Source: Leptospira congkakensis (GTDB taxonomy: Bacteria > Spirochaetota > Leptospiria > Leptospirales > Leptospiraceae). Taken from it: a stretch of 64,000 nt of DNA. The notes beneath the pieces are model-generated. The model searched no databases. It worked only from the letters and a program-made list of their open reading frames with translations, and had not been told where the DNA came from. This document shows positions 63,548-64,000 of this stretch, in pieces (the first letter of the stretch is position 1; each line of letters begins with the position of its first letter). The DNA is taken from NCBI RefSeq assembly GCF_004770265.1, contig NZ_RQGQ01000017.1, positions 620,001-684,000 of the forward strand, in the 5' to 3' direction. The position numbers and the translations under genes were made by a program.

Positions 63548-64000
63548 TATTTTTTTGTGTAAACAATGGTTTTATAGTGTAACCAATGATTGCCGGGAAC
63601 CGGAATTTCCCATTCTTCTCGATTCCAAGATGATTTTTTTAAATAATCTTTTATGACTGAGTTCATCAATTGGTCATCATAAAAAACAAAACTATCTCTT
63701 GACTGAATGGTTTGGATGTATGATTCGGAAGGAATGTCTAATTCCCCTGGAATGAATTCTAAAATATCGAGATCAGGTCTTTTGTTTCTTAAATCGAAAT
63801 AGGGATCGGGTAAAGCTTGTAAATAAACTGATTTTGAGTGAGCCAAACTCATTTCTAAATGTTGGAAATGTGATTCGAAAACTTTTTTAGAATCAGTTTG
63901 AAACCAATGGATATGATTTGTATAGAGCAAACTAGAAAGAGATAATAATACTCCGATGATTGCGAACTTCCAACCATTTCCTTTGGTGTCGTATAACAAG
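63544..64000 (-). CDS. Hypothetical membrane protein, 5' end probably outside the window
   Basis: The frame runs to the right edge; the first visible start-type codon is TTG at 63999-63997, so the true start may lie beyond. About 151 residues are seen: a membrane helix ([16 protein letters not shown]), then a polar extracytoplasmic domain ([17 protein letters not shown] ... [14 protein letters not shown]). No family recognised. Its stop overlaps the coaX end by 4 bases. Confidence 0.55.
   Translation of the reverse strand, partial: LLYDTKGNGWKFAIIGVLLSLSSLLYTNHIHWFQTDSKKVFESHFQHLEMSLAHSKSVYLQALPDPYFDLRNKRPDLDILEFIPGELDIPSESYIQTIQSRDSFVFYDDQLMNSVIKDYLKKSSWNREEWEIPVPGNHWLHYKTIVYTKKY

Noticed and set aside
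1..64000. CRISPR array, insertion sequence, prophage or integrase gene
   Set aside because: No spaced direct-repeat array, no transposase or integrase motifs and no phage structural genes were seen on either strand.

Overview
The window looks like chromosomal DNA of a Leptospira species, most likely from the saprophytic side of the genus. The base composition is AT-rich, there are many short lipoproteins with spirochaetal lipoboxes, thymidylate is made by ThyX, and several genes start with TTG or GTG. Regulation is rich: class III cyclase, EAL, SpoIIE phosphatase, hybrid kinase with CheC. The species cannot be fixed from sequence alone. There is no rRNA operon, CRISPR array, prophage or intact insertion sequence; one tRNA gene (Pro, GGG) is present.

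Layout. 1-5061: M32 carboxypeptidase (cut at the left edge), FliG-like single domain, DUF423 membrane protein, zinc-ribbon protein, CPBP protease pair, LysM-M23 endopeptidase. 5108-9342: an acyl-CoA dehydrogenase / APH-type kinase / DUF6285 module resembling the LvaC-LvaA-LvaB route for 4-hydroxyacyl-CoA, with an EAL protein and a histidine phosphatase in the same run. 9349-12590: aldo-keto reductase, acylphosphatase and RppH in one operon, then SixA and tRNA-Pro. 12679-14108: phasin-like protein and a paraoxonase-like lipoprotein. 14109-17135: a very AT-rich accessory segment with envelope and lipoprotein genes, a broken HigA-type antitoxin and recombination-site-like sequences that resemble integron attC ends. 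17136-23720: DUF1697, TetR/SDR pair with a readable promoter-operator, ruvC, a long acyl-CoA dehydrogenase, VOC protein, lipoprotein and outer-membrane protein. 23784-35949: START/beta-lactamase-like/lipoprotein operon, methyltransferase, TerB-like, metG, adenylate cyclase, an odd HisI, rhodanese, GAF-alpha/beta hydrolase, thyX. 36026-44507: FecR-CxxCH protein/porin/DsbD operon, nitronate monooxygenase, SpoIIE phosphatase, alcohol dehydrogenase. 44606-51549: a tight six-gene operon of exported protein, rhomboid, divergent dehydrogenase, 818-residue protein with an S-adenosylhomocysteinase-like C-terminal half, Nudix and a nitrilase-like protein without its cysteine. 51649-64000: lipoprotein/EcsC-like pair, prfA, kexin-like protease with its prodomain-like partner as a separate gene, response regulator/CheC/hybrid kinase operon, MORN lipoprotein, metF, birA, coaX and an incomplete gene.

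The least explained signals are (1) a 10-base word, TTCGCATAAC, found 13 times by hand count on both strands, in several reading frames and also between genes; (2) the integron-like segment at 14.2-17.1 kb; and (3) the 44.6-51.5 kb operon, which I cannot match to a described pathway.
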